Shown here piece by piece: positions 8,144 through 16,138 of a stretch of DNA of 43,905 nt (positions are counted from its first letter, which is position 1; the number at the start of each line of letters is the position of its first letter). The notes beneath the pieces were generated by a model. The model saw only the letters and a program-made list of their open reading frames with translations. It was not told where the DNA came from and searched no databases. The stretch is taken from contig NZ_MSCQ01000001.1 of assembly GCF_002954725.1 (NCBI RefSeq), positions 1,904,784 to 1,948,688 on the forward strand, given 5' to 3'. Made by a program: the position numbers and the translations under genes. The DNA is from Photobacterium phosphoreum (lineage in GTDB: Bacteria; Pseudomonadota; Gammaproteobacteria; Enterobacterales; Vibrionaceae).

Positions 8144-8851
8144 TTAAGGCTGTAATGCGGTTTCTAATGCCAATTCAATCATATTATTAAAAGACAATTG
8201 ACGTTCTTCAGCGGTAGTTTCTTCGCCGGTTAGACAGTGATCAGACACCGTTAAAATAGCGAGGGTTTCAATATTAAACTGATGCCCAAGGCCATATAAA
8301 CCCGCCACTTCCATATCAATCCCTAATACCCCAAAGCGCTCTAATGCGGGGATCAAATCTTCATCAGGATCGTAATACATATCACCAGTGAAAATATTGC
8401 CGACTTTAACATCAATGTTTTTTTGCTGGGCTGTCATGTAAGCATTATGCAACAGACCAAAACTGGCCGAGGTTGCCATTTGATAACCACTACTGCGCTT
8501 AGCGTTAGTTGGAGAATCAGTACCAGCAGCTTGCGCTAAAATAATATCGCGCATATGCACATCTTTTTGGGTTGCACCAATGCTACCAATACGAATAATG
8601 CGCTTAACCCCAAAATCATGAATCAGTTCGTGGCCATAAAGCACCATTGAGGGAATACCCATACCGTGACCCATTACCGACACCCGCTGACCTTTGTAAT
8701 AACCGGTATAGCCCAGCATATTACGAACATCAGTGACTAACACCGCATCCGTTAAATACGTTTCAGCGATAAATTTAGCGCGCAGTGGATCACCCGGCAT
8801 AATCACAGTTTCAGAAAAATCACCCGGTTGAGCATTAATATGTGCAGTCAT
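8144..8851 (-). CDS. deoD: purine-nucleoside phosphorylase
   Basis: A 235-aa enzyme of the DeoD (hexameric PNP) type, which splits purine nucleosides with phosphate to free base and (deoxy)ribose-1-phosphate. Visible landmarks are MPGDPLRAKFIAE, GHGMGIPS, IRIGSIGA, the DMEVAGLYG ribose-site block and the TVSDHCLTGEETT loop with its conserved Asp. ATG 8851 has GAAGG upstream and gives the family start MTAHINAQPGDF; the longer ORF extension is not family-like. It is first of a pair with the MFS permease. It is divergent enough from E. coli DeoD that it may be a second paralogue. Confidence 0.9.
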   Translation of the reverse strand: MTAHINAQPGDFSETVIMPGDPLRAKFIAETYLTDAVLVTDVRNMLGYTGYYKGQRVSVMGHGMGIPSMVLYGHELIHDFGVKRIIRIGSIGATQKDVHMRDIILAQAAGTDSPTNAKRSSGYQMATSASFGLLHNAYMTAQQKNIDVKVGNIFTGDMYYDPDEDLIPALERFGVLGIDMEVAGLYGLGHQFNIETLAILTVSDHCLTGEETTAEERQLSFNNMIELALETALQP

Positions 8852-9020
8852 GAGATAAACCTTCAAGTGTTTGTATGCGCTCATAGTAATCAAACACCCA
8901 CTCAACATTTCAGGACTAAAGTCCGCTTTTCCAGTTTGATATCTCAATTTTATTATTCTTTTTTGGGTTGAACTTTTTACGCTATTTGTTGCAAACGCTC
9001 AATTAACATATCCCTATAAA

Positions 9021-9074
9021 GAATATGAAGAATATGAAGAATATGAAGAATATGAAGAATATGAAGAATATAAA
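9021..9074. repeat. 9-bp tandem repeat
   Basis: Five perfect GAATATGAA units plus one GAATATAAA unit, in the region upstream of deoD (minus strand). The unit is a multiple of three but no supported gene crosses it. Copy number could change by slippage and alter spacing upstream of deoD. Confidence 0.9.
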
Positions 9075-9160
9075 GAACGATAATATAGCTACTGTCTATT
9101 AATGTTCAGAAAACCTGAAATCTTAAACGTAAAACAACATAAATATAAAGCCCCAAAACA

Positions 9161-9193
9161 AAAAAACACCCGTACTGCAAAGTAATACGGGCG
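9161..9193 (-). terminator. terminator after the dehydratase pseudogene
   Basis: CCCGTA (9169-9174) pairs with TACGGG (9186-9191). On the minus strand a run of T (A's at 9161-9166) follows. It sits just after the pseudogene stop, and its stem sequence is close to that of the terminator at 21703-21748 that ends the polysaccharide locus. Confidence 0.7.
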
Positions 9194-9237
9194 TTAATCT
9201 ATTTTCAATCTTTTAAAAATCATCTTGCGTCACAAGA

Positions 9238-9903
9238 CTAAGCACTAATCAGTTGATGCGGTATCACTTCAGCCAATTGCGGACGCGATTTAATATTCCA
9301 CACGATGTCACAAATACCATCAGTAGGAACAAAACCTGTTGGTGCTTCAAGCAGAATATTACGTACCACTTCATGCTCAAAGTCATGACATGCAACATCT
9401 AAGCGCTGTAATAACGGCTCAAATTCAGACTACGGCAAGTAAATCTCATCAGCAGTCATAATACGTTCATGACGAGTTTGACCAACATTATCGCCAATCA
9501 ATAACTCTTCATACAGCTTCTCACCAGGGCGTAAACCTGTGAATTGTATTTCAACGTCACCGTTAGGATTTAATTCATCTTTTACTTCCAAACCTGATAG
9601 CTTAATTAACTTCGCCGCTAATTCAGCAATCTTAACTGGCTCGCCCATATCTAATACGAATACATCACCACCTTTACCCATTGCGCCCGCTTGGATCACC
9701 CACTGCGCCGCTTCTGGAATAGTCATAAAGTAACGAATGATATTAGGATCAGTTACTGTAACTGGGCCACCTTTAGCAATTTGACGCTTAAACAATGCAT
9801 AGATGATTGGCACAGTACGCGGTATAGCTACGAATGAACTTGGTGCGATACTGATAAGAGTAACAATATGCGGATTGTTAGTTTTTAATGATAAAATTAA
9901 CAA
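9238..9903 (-). pseudogene. internally deleted WbpM/CapD-type sugar dehydratase
   Basis: Relic of a membrane-bound UDP-GlcNAc 4,6-dehydratase of the WbpM/FlaA1/CapD type. The first part ([19 protein letters not shown]) matches the last N-terminal membrane segment of that family. It then jumps directly to [38 protein letters not shown] and [13 protein letters not shown], which belong near the C-terminus. The whole NAD-binding and catalytic middle is missing. A TAG at 9430-9432 stands where the family has Trp (IYLPWSEFEP). Beyond it the frame stays open to a natural stop at 9238. The 5' end is also lost. Such genes usually sit at the end of O-antigen clusters, so this may be what remains of an older locus edge. 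Confidence 0.82.
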
Positions 9904-10295
9904 TAGCTTTTAGGCTATTCCTCCCCTTTTTTACCCCCTCTCCAATTTTCGTTATAAATCAATAAAATACTATAAATTCAAATAGTTGCAGTGACAGCTT
10001 TACTTCAAAAATCGGAAAAATGAGACAGTTTAGATGACAGCGCTGTGTCTAAAAATGGGCAGTAATACCAATAAAGCACTCAAAAAGCCGGAACAAAAAG
10101 CATGAATAGCTTCAACTTATGATCTGCTTTAGATATTACGGCTCGCCCTTTTTCGTGCTCAGTTCACATTTTTGATACTGGAAAAATTTTGCTCATAAAA
10201 GTGTGAGCGATGCCTATTTCTTCATCTCAAAATGAAAATAAACTCCACAAAAAGCAACATGAAATGACAATTCTAATTTTACGGAGTTTTTCACC
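9904..10295. other. intergenic region before the PTS gene
   Basis: 392 bp without a gene. It holds the palindrome ACAGCGCTGT (10037-10046) and a long imperfect stem-loop (10075-10159). In the stem-loop, AGCAC and AAAAAG pair with CTTTTT and GTGCT at the far end. The PTS promoter must be in the last part, and ACGGAG (about 10282-10287) is its ribosome site. I cannot place the promoter boxes with confidence. Confidence 0.5.
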
Positions 10296-11846
10296 ATGTT
10301 AGACCGCATCAGAAATGGATTTTTTGAACAGGCACAAAAGTTCGGAAAATCGTTAATGTTACCCATTGCCGTATTACCCGCAGCTGGCTTATTGCTCGGG
10401 ATTGGTGGTGCCCTATCAAACCCGAATACATTACAAGCTTACCCTTTCCTCGACATTTGGTTGCTGCAATGTATTTTCACGCTGATGGCCAGTGCTGGCG
10501 CTGTTATTTTTGGTAACTTACCTGTGCTTTTTGCCGTGGGTTTAGCTGTAGGATTAGCGCGCAGTGATAAAGGTACAGCAGGTCTTGCGGCGCTACTGGG
10601 TTATTTTGTTATGAATGCGACCATCAATGCACTACTCGTGCTTAATGGTGAACTACTAACAGAAAACTTAGGTAATGCTGGTCAAGGGATGATCCTTGGT
10701 ATGCAGGTGCTTGATACTGGTGTGTTTGGTGGCGTTATTGTGGGTTTGATGACGTACAGTTTGCATAACCGTTTTAACAAAATCGAATTGCCTCAAATCC
10801 TAGGTTTCTTTGGCGGCTCTCGCTTTATTCCTATTATCACCTCATTTAGTGCCATTTTGCTGGGGGTTGTGATGTATATCGTGTGGCCTTTTGTGCAATC
10901 AGGCATTGGTACTCTTGGCTCATTGGTTGATGCGTCAGGCTACCTTGGCACCTTCATTTACGGTTTTGTACTGCGTTTACTGGGTCCTTTTGGTCTTCAT
11001 CATATCTTTTATCTTCCATTTTGGCAGACCGCATTAGGTGGCAGTTTAATTGTTGACGGCGCTTTAGTTGAAGGCACCCAACGTATTTTCTTTGCTCAAC
11101 TTGCCGATCCTAATACTCAACAGTTTTATGAAGGCACTGCACGCTTTATGTCTGGCCGCTTCATTACCATGATGTTTGGTTTATTAGGTGCCGCATTCGC
11201 TATCTATAAATGTGCAAAAGAAGAGCATAAAACACGTGTTGCTAGCTTAATGTTTACCGCTGCACTGACCTCTTTCTTAACCGGGATCACTGAGCCGTTA
11301 GAATTCGCGTTCCTCTTTGTCGCGCCAGTACTGTATTTCATCCATGCCATCTTTGACGGCTTGGCTTTCATGATGGCGCATATCTTCAATATTACAATTG
11401 GGCAGACGTTCTCAGGCGGTTTTATTGACTTCATTTTATTTGGTGTGTTGCAAGGCAATGCGAAAACCAACTGGATCATGGTGCCTGTGATTGGCAGCGT
11501 GTGGTTTGCACTTTATTACTTCAGTTTTAGTTTCATCATCAAACGTAAAAACCTTAAAACACCAGGACGCGAAGATGATGACAGCGCAATCATCGAAAAT
11601 ATCGCGGGCTCTGAGCGAACAGAAAAAATTATCGAAGGACTCGGTGGCCGCAATAACATTAAAGATGTCGATTGTTGTGCAACACGCTTACGTATCTCTG
11701 TCATCAATGGCGAAAACGTTAATGAAGCGCTATTAAAAATGACAGGCGCACGAGCAGTGATAGTTAAAGGTAATGGGATCCAAATTGTCTATGGTCCACA
11801 AGTCACCATCATTAAAACAGAAGTTGAAGAAGCAGTAGGATGTTAG
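10296..11846 (+). CDS. PTS EIICB permease, glucose/N-acetylhexosamine class
   Basis: A 516-aa inner-membrane PTS transporter: an EIIC domain (about 1-400, starting FGKSLMLPIAVLPAAGLLLG) with about ten membrane segments and ITEPLEF as the sugar-site block, then an EIIB domain (about 435-510) with the phosphocysteine at Cys461 in DCCATRLR. It takes up and phosphorylates a hexose or N-acetylhexosamine. The next gene is nanE, which acts on ManNAc-6-P, so ManNAc is the likely substrate; GlcNAc or glucose cannot be excluded from sequence. No EIIA domain is present, so phosphate must come from a separate EIIA. Its end overlaps nanE by seven bases. Confidence 0.87.
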   Translation: MLDRIRNGFFEQAQKFGKSLMLPIAVLPAAGLLLGIGGALSNPNTLQAYPFLDIWLLQCIFTLMASAGAVIFGNLPVLFAVGLAVGLARSDKGTAGLAALLGYFVMNATINALLVLNGELLTENLGNAGQGMILGMQVLDTGVFGGVIVGLMTYSLHNRFNKIELPQILGFFGGSRFIPIITSFSAILLGVVMYIVWPFVQSGIGTLGSLVDASGYLGTFIYGFVLRLLGPFGLHHIFYLPFWQTALGGSLIVDGALVEGTQRIFFAQLADPNTQQFYEGTARFMSGRFITMMFGLLGAAFAIYKCAKEEHKTRVASLMFTAALTSFLTGITEPLEFAFLFVAPVLYFIHAIFDGLAFMMAHIFNITIGQTFSGGFIDFILFGVLQGNAKTNWIMVPVIGSVWFALYYFSFSFIIKRKNLKTPGREDDDSAIIENIAGSERTEKIIEGLGGRNNIKDVDCCATRLRISVINGENVNEALLKMTGARAVIVKGNGIQIVYGPQVTIIKTEVEEAVGC

Positions 11847-12538
11847 AAATGAATATGTTGTCAATTGTGAAAAATAATCTGATTGTTTCTTGCCAAGCAT
11901 TAGAAGATGAGCCGCTGCACAGCAGTTTTATTATGGGACGCATGGCGTTAGCAGCCAAAGAAGGTGGGGCTTGTGCAATACGTGCTAACTCACCACAAGA
12001 TATTGCAGAAATTAAACGTGTCACCCAGTTACCTGTTATTGGTATTTTAAAACGCGACTATGAAAACTCATCGATTTATATAACTGCCACAATGCAAGAA
12101 ATCGATGAACTCATGACCGCAGATCCAGACATGATCGCACTTGATGCTTGCTTAGCGTTAAGACCCGATGGCATGACATTAAAGGAAATGGTCAATACCA
12201 TTCGCCAGCGATACCCTTCAGTATTGTTGATGGCCGATATTGCGACATTAGAAGAAGCCTTAACCGCACAAGAATTTGGATTTGATTGTGTATCTACCAC
12301 TCTTCATGGGTATACTACTGAAACTAAAGGAATGAAACTTTACCATCATGATTTTTCATTCTTACGTGCTGTTGTTGATGCTGTCTCAATACCCGTTATT
12401 GCAGAGGGTAATGTAGGCACACCAGCACAAGCGAAACGGTGTCTTGAGCTCGGTGCACATTCTGTCGTGGTTGGCGGTGCTATCACTCGACCAAAACAAA
12501 TTACAACAGCATTTATCGATGAAATTAAAATGTGTTAG
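11840..12538 (+). CDS. nanE: N-acetylmannosamine-6-phosphate 2-epimerase
   Basis: A 232-aa TIM-barrel enzyme of the NanE family, converting ManNAc-6-P to GlcNAc-6-P in sialic acid/ManNAc catabolism. Family marks are ALAAKEGGACAIRAN, the LPVIGILKRDY block, MADIATLEEA, STTLHGYT, IPVIAEGNVGTPAQA and VVVGGAITRP. The Lys in GILKRDY is the probable catalytic residue. Starts at 11840, 11849 or 11855 are possible; TAGGA before 11849 favours that ATG. It overlaps the PTS gene, so the two are coupled. No nanA or nanK is in the window, which fits direct use of PTS-phosphorylated ManNAc. Confidence 0.92.
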   Translation: MLEMNMLSIVKNNLIVSCQALEDEPLHSSFIMGRMALAAKEGGACAIRANSPQDIAEIKRVTQLPVIGILKRDYENSSIYITATMQEIDELMTADPDMIALDACLALRPDGMTLKEMVNTIRQRYPSVLLMADIATLEEALTAQEFGFDCVSTTLHGYTTETKGMKLYHHDFSFLRAVVDAVSIPVIAEGNVGTPAQAKRCLELGAHSVVVGGAITRPKQITTAFIDEIKMC

Positions 12539-12576
12539 GCCATAATAACAAGGCCTAACCTCGGTTAGGCCTTTTT
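12534..12576 (+). promoter_or_regulatory. three-arm attenuator between nanE and rpiR
   Basis: GTTAGGCC (12534-12541), GGCCTAAC (12552-12559) and GTTAGGCC (12564-12571) give two mutually exclusive hairpins. Arms 2 and 3 extend to ten base pairs with a four-base loop and five T, which is an intrinsic terminator. Arm 1 spans the nanE stop codon (12536-12538). Arm 3 contains TTAGG, the only ribosome site for the regulator ATG at 12577. The layout is seen directly; switching is inference. Confidence 0.65.
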
Positions 12577-13431
12577 ATGACTTCAACAAAATCATTACTG
12601 AAAGATATTCAAAAAAATCAAGAAACCTTTACTAAGTCAGGACGAAAGCTTGCGGAATATATTCTGCTGCATAGCGATGATGTCATCACTATCTCCATCT
12701 CAGATCTTGCCTTAAATGCGAATGTCGGCGAAGCCAGTGTGACACGATTTTGTCGTCAATTAGGGTTTCATCGCTTTCAAGACTTCAAAACTGCCCTTGC
12801 TGTTGATGCCACACAACAAGAACATGGCATAGATCCTAATCTCGGCTCATTTGCATTATCCATAACAGATGATGTTATTGACGTCGCCAGTAAGTTAAAG
12901 AACAACCTTAATACCATCCTTAACGATACCATCACCCCTATTAAGCCCAACGAAATAAAATTGCTGGTTGATAAAATCACTCGCTGTCGTGATATTTGCT
13001 TTTTTGGTATCGGCTCATCCGGTATCGCAGCGAATTATGCTTATACCAAGTTAATGCGCATTGGATTAAAGGCTGAATCACTCCACAACAATCATATGAT
13101 GTATATACGTGCGAGTTTATTAAATAAAGAAGACATTGCTTTTTTTATTTCTCATCAAGGCGAATCACAAGAGATCATCAAATCACTCTCATTAGCCAAA
13201 AAAGAAGGGGCTACAACGATCGCATTAACACATTGCCATCAATCAACTGTAGCCAAGATGGCCGATCATGTATTGATCACGGGTGATGATCAAACCTTCA
13301 TTCAGGGAGACTCTATCGGAACGGTCATTTCTCAACTGTTTATGATTGATCTTATTTATACACTACTCATTCAGCGTGAGCCTAAAAAAGCACAAGACGT
13401 GAAAATGAAGACAATCAAAGCATTAGGGTAA
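12577..13431 (+). CDS. RpiR-family regulator with SIS domain
   Basis: A 284-aa regulator: an N-terminal RpiR HTH (about 1-77; ISDLALNANVGEASVTRFCRQLGFHRFQDFK) and a C-terminal SIS sugar-phosphate-binding domain (about 125-265; FFGIGSSGIAANYAYTKLMRIG and ISHQGESQEIIKSL). In Vibrio the sialic-acid regulator NanR is of this family and senses ManNAc-6-P. Position behind PTS and nanE suggests it controls this operon, probably with ManNAc-6-P as ligand. The ATG directly follows the U run of a terminator hairpin, and its ribosome site is inside the hairpin stem, which should keep expression low. Confidence 0.87.
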   Translation: MTSTKSLLKDIQKNQETFTKSGRKLAEYILLHSDDVITISISDLALNANVGEASVTRFCRQLGFHRFQDFKTALAVDATQQEHGIDPNLGSFALSITDDVIDVASKLKNNLNTILNDTITPIKPNEIKLLVDKITRCRDICFFGIGSSGIAANYAYTKLMRIGLKAESLHNNHMMYIRASLLNKEDIAFFISHQGESQEIIKSLSLAKKEGATTIALTHCHQSTVAKMADHVLITGDDQTFIQGDSIGTVISQLFMIDLIYTLLIQREPKKAQDVKMKTIKALG

Positions 13432-14023
13432 AGACTAATTTATGTCAGGTTGTTGCGATTTTAGCTTGTCATAATAAGGTCTGAAAATAATATGGCGATG
13501 GGGTTTATGTGTGAGGAAAAGCAAGCCTCGTTTTCGACATAGCGAAGAAAATAAGTCACTTAGACCCATCATTTTTTATTCAATGCCGCCATACATGACT
13601 CAAAAATAATGACTTCCACTGTCACTGTTTTTAACTCATTATTGCAGGTTCAACAATAGCGAAGGCCAACCTTCCCCCATTCAACATGCCTATATTCCGT
13701 TGCGCGGTTTACACTCAATAACGCCAGTTATAAACATCATTTCAATAAATCAATACCTTTCATTAACTCAGCGTGTTTAATGTTAAACACTTCGCCTCGC
13801 GTCGCAGTCCCACAGCAAACAATATGCAACAAAACACTCAAATCCCCCCCTGCGTCGAAACAAACAATATTGCACAATAAATATACGCCTAATGCTGTTA
13901 TACATAAAATAAAAAAATAATAGCGTCGCTATCACATTATTCATCACGGGATCTATTTTTAGCGATTATTTTTCACTCTTATTCAACCCATAATATTGCT
14001 TTATTACGTATTAGGAGATCGGC
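13432..14023. other. intergenic region upstream of the recombinase operon
   Basis: About 590 bp with no intact gene. It contains repeat copy B (13557-13757), the palindrome GTGTTTAA-TG-TTAAACAC (13773-13790), and two direct repeats CAAACAATAT (13816-13825 and 13861-13870), each preceded by GCGTCG. The ribosome site AGGAG stands before 14024. The left boundary of the recombinase element probably lies here, but I cannot define it. Confidence 0.5.
13557..13757. repeat. dispersed repeat, copy B (degenerate)
   Basis: Same-orientation partner of 5781-6010. On the minus strand it once encoded the pair of small ORFs seen intact in copy A. Here the 38-aa frame has lost its middle (MAALNKK then stop) and the 41-aa frame has stops (VLIY followed by TGA). 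Confidence 0.6.
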
Positions 14024-14500
14024 ATGGCAAACAGAAAAACAATAGCTTTACGAACATTACAGCTCACTTATCACCCCCTGCTGGCTCAAATCATCACCGA
14101 GGATAGTGTTCAATTAATCAACCAAGCTCAACTCTGCTGTATTACCGATAAAGAGCTTGCCGTATTATTTGCGCAAATAGCACTGCCCGTCACCCCGCAT
14201 CCAACGATGACTGATCAGTATTGGTTGCTTGCACCTTGCCCTGCCTTTTTCTTTTTACAACAACACTCGCTCTCGACAACGCTGAAGGTGCAAATACAGA
14301 TCTACCCTGTTGATGAAGTAGAATCGGTGATCCACACACTGAGCTTTATTGAGCCGAGTCTCTACCATGGCCTACAAGCTAAACCGCTACATAACCTCTC
14401 AAAACGTCATCAGTTAGCGAAACAGCATCATCAATCGGTGCCTTCAAAACAAAAATTGGCACTGCTCGCGAATACTTCACCTTCCGCTGTCCGCCATTAA
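14024..14500 (+). CDS. small basic protein of recombinase operon
   Basis: A 158-aa protein I do not recognise. AGGAG stands six bases before its ATG. It is rich in Leu, Gln and His. The last ~20 residues (SKQKLALLANTSPSAVRH) resemble a helix-turn-helix ending, so DNA binding is plausible. It is first of four genes with gaps of 9, 3 and -4 bp, so it is made with two tyrosine recombinase-type proteins and a clamp-like protein. A regulatory or directionality-factor role is a guess from context. Confidence 0.75.
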   Translation: MANRKTIALRTLQLTYHPLLAQIITEDSVQLINQAQLCCITDKELAVLFAQIALPVTPHPTMTDQYWLLAPCPAFFFLQQHSLSTTLKVQIQIYPVDEVESVIHTLSFIEPSLYHGLQAKPLHNLSKRHQLAKQHHQSVPSKQKLALLANTSPSAVRH

Positions 14501-14509
14501 CACAAAGAG

Positions 14510-16135
14510 ATGATAACCATGGGTATTAACGCGGCTATTGCCAAAAATAATCGCAAAAAAAATAGTGGTGGGATCGCGCCTGACGCCTTGCATGTGGTTA
14601 ATACTCTGCAGATTGCCATTATTCATTTTAATCGGTTATTTCATGACTCTGAGGATAACGCGCCATTGTTGTTCACCTTTATCTATTTATGGATGACACA
14701 GCAACTCGATAGCCTCACCGCAGCCGAGGATATTCCGTCGTTATCGCGTGTAACAGGTAAAGATGCGTGTGCCGAACATCGACTACGTATTATCAACCTC
14801 AGTGGTATTTCATGGGTGGAATATGCCCTGTGTTATTCAACCTCAACCGGGGTTGTTTGGCAGTGGCAACCTGTGCCTAGCGCACTGAATCATTTTTTCT
14901 ACCGCTACGTTAGAACCCTCAACACAACAGCGCAAAAGCCATTATTAAATGTCGCACTGAAACAGCAACTGTGGCGATTTATCAATAAATCATGGAAAAC
15001 ACCCAAGCTGTGCGCGCAGTATGGTCGCCTAAGAAAAGATGTCTTTTTTCGCTATTTCACGATCATGGCTCAACGTTGTCCCTATCTCTCAACGTCGGCA
15101 AAATCAGTCTTGTTAGGGAATAAAACGTTGCATCATCGCAGCGCAACTGCCTACCAACGGGAAAGCAGTGATCAGATCCGCTATAAAATTTTTAAAGCAC
15201 ACAATGAGTATTTAGAGCGCATCGTCCAAACAGCGAGTCGTTATCGCATTAATCTCGCGATAGATAGCGCGCATCATCATCTTTCACTGTTATTAAATAC
15301 AAAAGTGACGCTGCCAGCGTATTTAACCACAGTAGGAAAAATTGTTGTTTTTGAACGCCGAAAAAACCCTCGTGATCACGGTTATCAATATATCGAATTA
15401 CCCACACTTTGGGTGGGATCAGATCGCGCCTTACCTTTAGATGATGTACGGACTTTTTTCCTGGCGCTTGATAATAACGTCAAACAACATACCGTTGCTA
15501 AGATCGCGACCAAACCCCAATTAAAGGCCTATTACAATGCATTAACCTATCAGCTCGCATTTCAGTTTTTGATGTTAACAGGCGCAAGGCCGACACATGC
15601 GATCTCACTTGAAACGCGTCGATGTTATGGCACCTTTCAATCAACGCTATCGGATAAAGGCCGTTACCGTACGCTTTACCTTTGCGATTATTTACAACAG
15701 GCCATCACACACTACTTGGCCATTCAACAGAATTTATTGACCCAACTTGGTAGCCATGCCTCATCGCCATTTTTATGGTTTTTATTTGATGAAAACAATC
15801 AGCCCCTGCCTCTTAATGCCCGCAGTATGCGTCAATTTATGCACCTGCATTGGCCTTATAAGAGCAGCAATGTAAAAAAAATCGTGCCTTATTGTTTACG
15901 TCATACCTTTGCGCAACAGGCACTGACATCGATCAATCCGCAGCTCACAACACAGCACATTGATCGTCTAATGGGCCATTCCTCCTTTGGTGAGCATCTT
16001 GGCAGCGATCAATGTTTTCCCATCAACAAAAAAATATTGTTGCAGTTTTTAAATCCGCTCCCGGGAAAATTATATTTCAGTCTAGATAGCACCACATTAT
16101 TTTCTTTTTCACATATTCATCTTTTACAGGAATGA
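14510..16135 (+). CDS. degenerate tyrosine-recombinase-fold protein
   Basis: A 541-aa protein whose C-terminal ~190 residues follow the tyrosine recombinase catalytic fold. Arg-I is R360 in LTGARPTHAISLE. The second box is PYCLRHTFAQQAL with R464, but Tyr461 stands where His is usual. The third box is GHSS with H490. The nucleophile Tyr expected about ten residues later is absent (GEHLGSDQCF). So it probably binds DNA or holds the synapse but cannot cleave. The N-terminal ~340 residues are unlike common integrase arm domains. It is coupled to the large recombinase 3 bp downstream. A second ATG at 14519 has better-spaced AGAG. Confidence 0.75.
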   Translation: MITMGINAAIAKNNRKKNSGGIAPDALHVVNTLQIAIIHFNRLFHDSEDNAPLLFTFIYLWMTQQLDSLTAAEDIPSLSRVTGKDACAEHRLRIINLSGISWVEYALCYSTSTGVVWQWQPVPSALNHFFYRYVRTLNTTAQKPLLNVALKQQLWRFINKSWKTPKLCAQYGRLRKDVFFRYFTIMAQRCPYLSTSAKSVLLGNKTLHHRSATAYQRESSDQIRYKIFKAHNEYLERIVQTASRYRINLAIDSAHHHLSLLLNTKVTLPAYLTTVGKIVVFERRKNPRDHGYQYIELPTLWVGSDRALPLDDVRTFFLALDNNVKQHTVAKIATKPQLKAYYNALTYQLAFQFLMLTGARPTHAISLETRRCYGTFQSTLSDKGRYRTLYLCDYLQQAITHYLAIQQNLLTQLGSHASSPFLWFLFDENNQPLPLNARSMRQFMHLHWPYKSSNVKKIVPYCLRHTFAQQALTSINPQLTTQHIDRLMGHSSFGEHLGSDQCFPINKKILLQFLNPLPGKLYFSLDSTTLFSFSHIHLLQE

Positions 16136-16138
16136 TCG

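Noticed and set aside
8852..8947. N-terminal extension of DeoD
   Set aside because: The extra 32 residues are not family-like and the internal ATG has GAAGG.
9021..9074. CRISPR array
   Set aside because: Units are 9 bp with no spacers.
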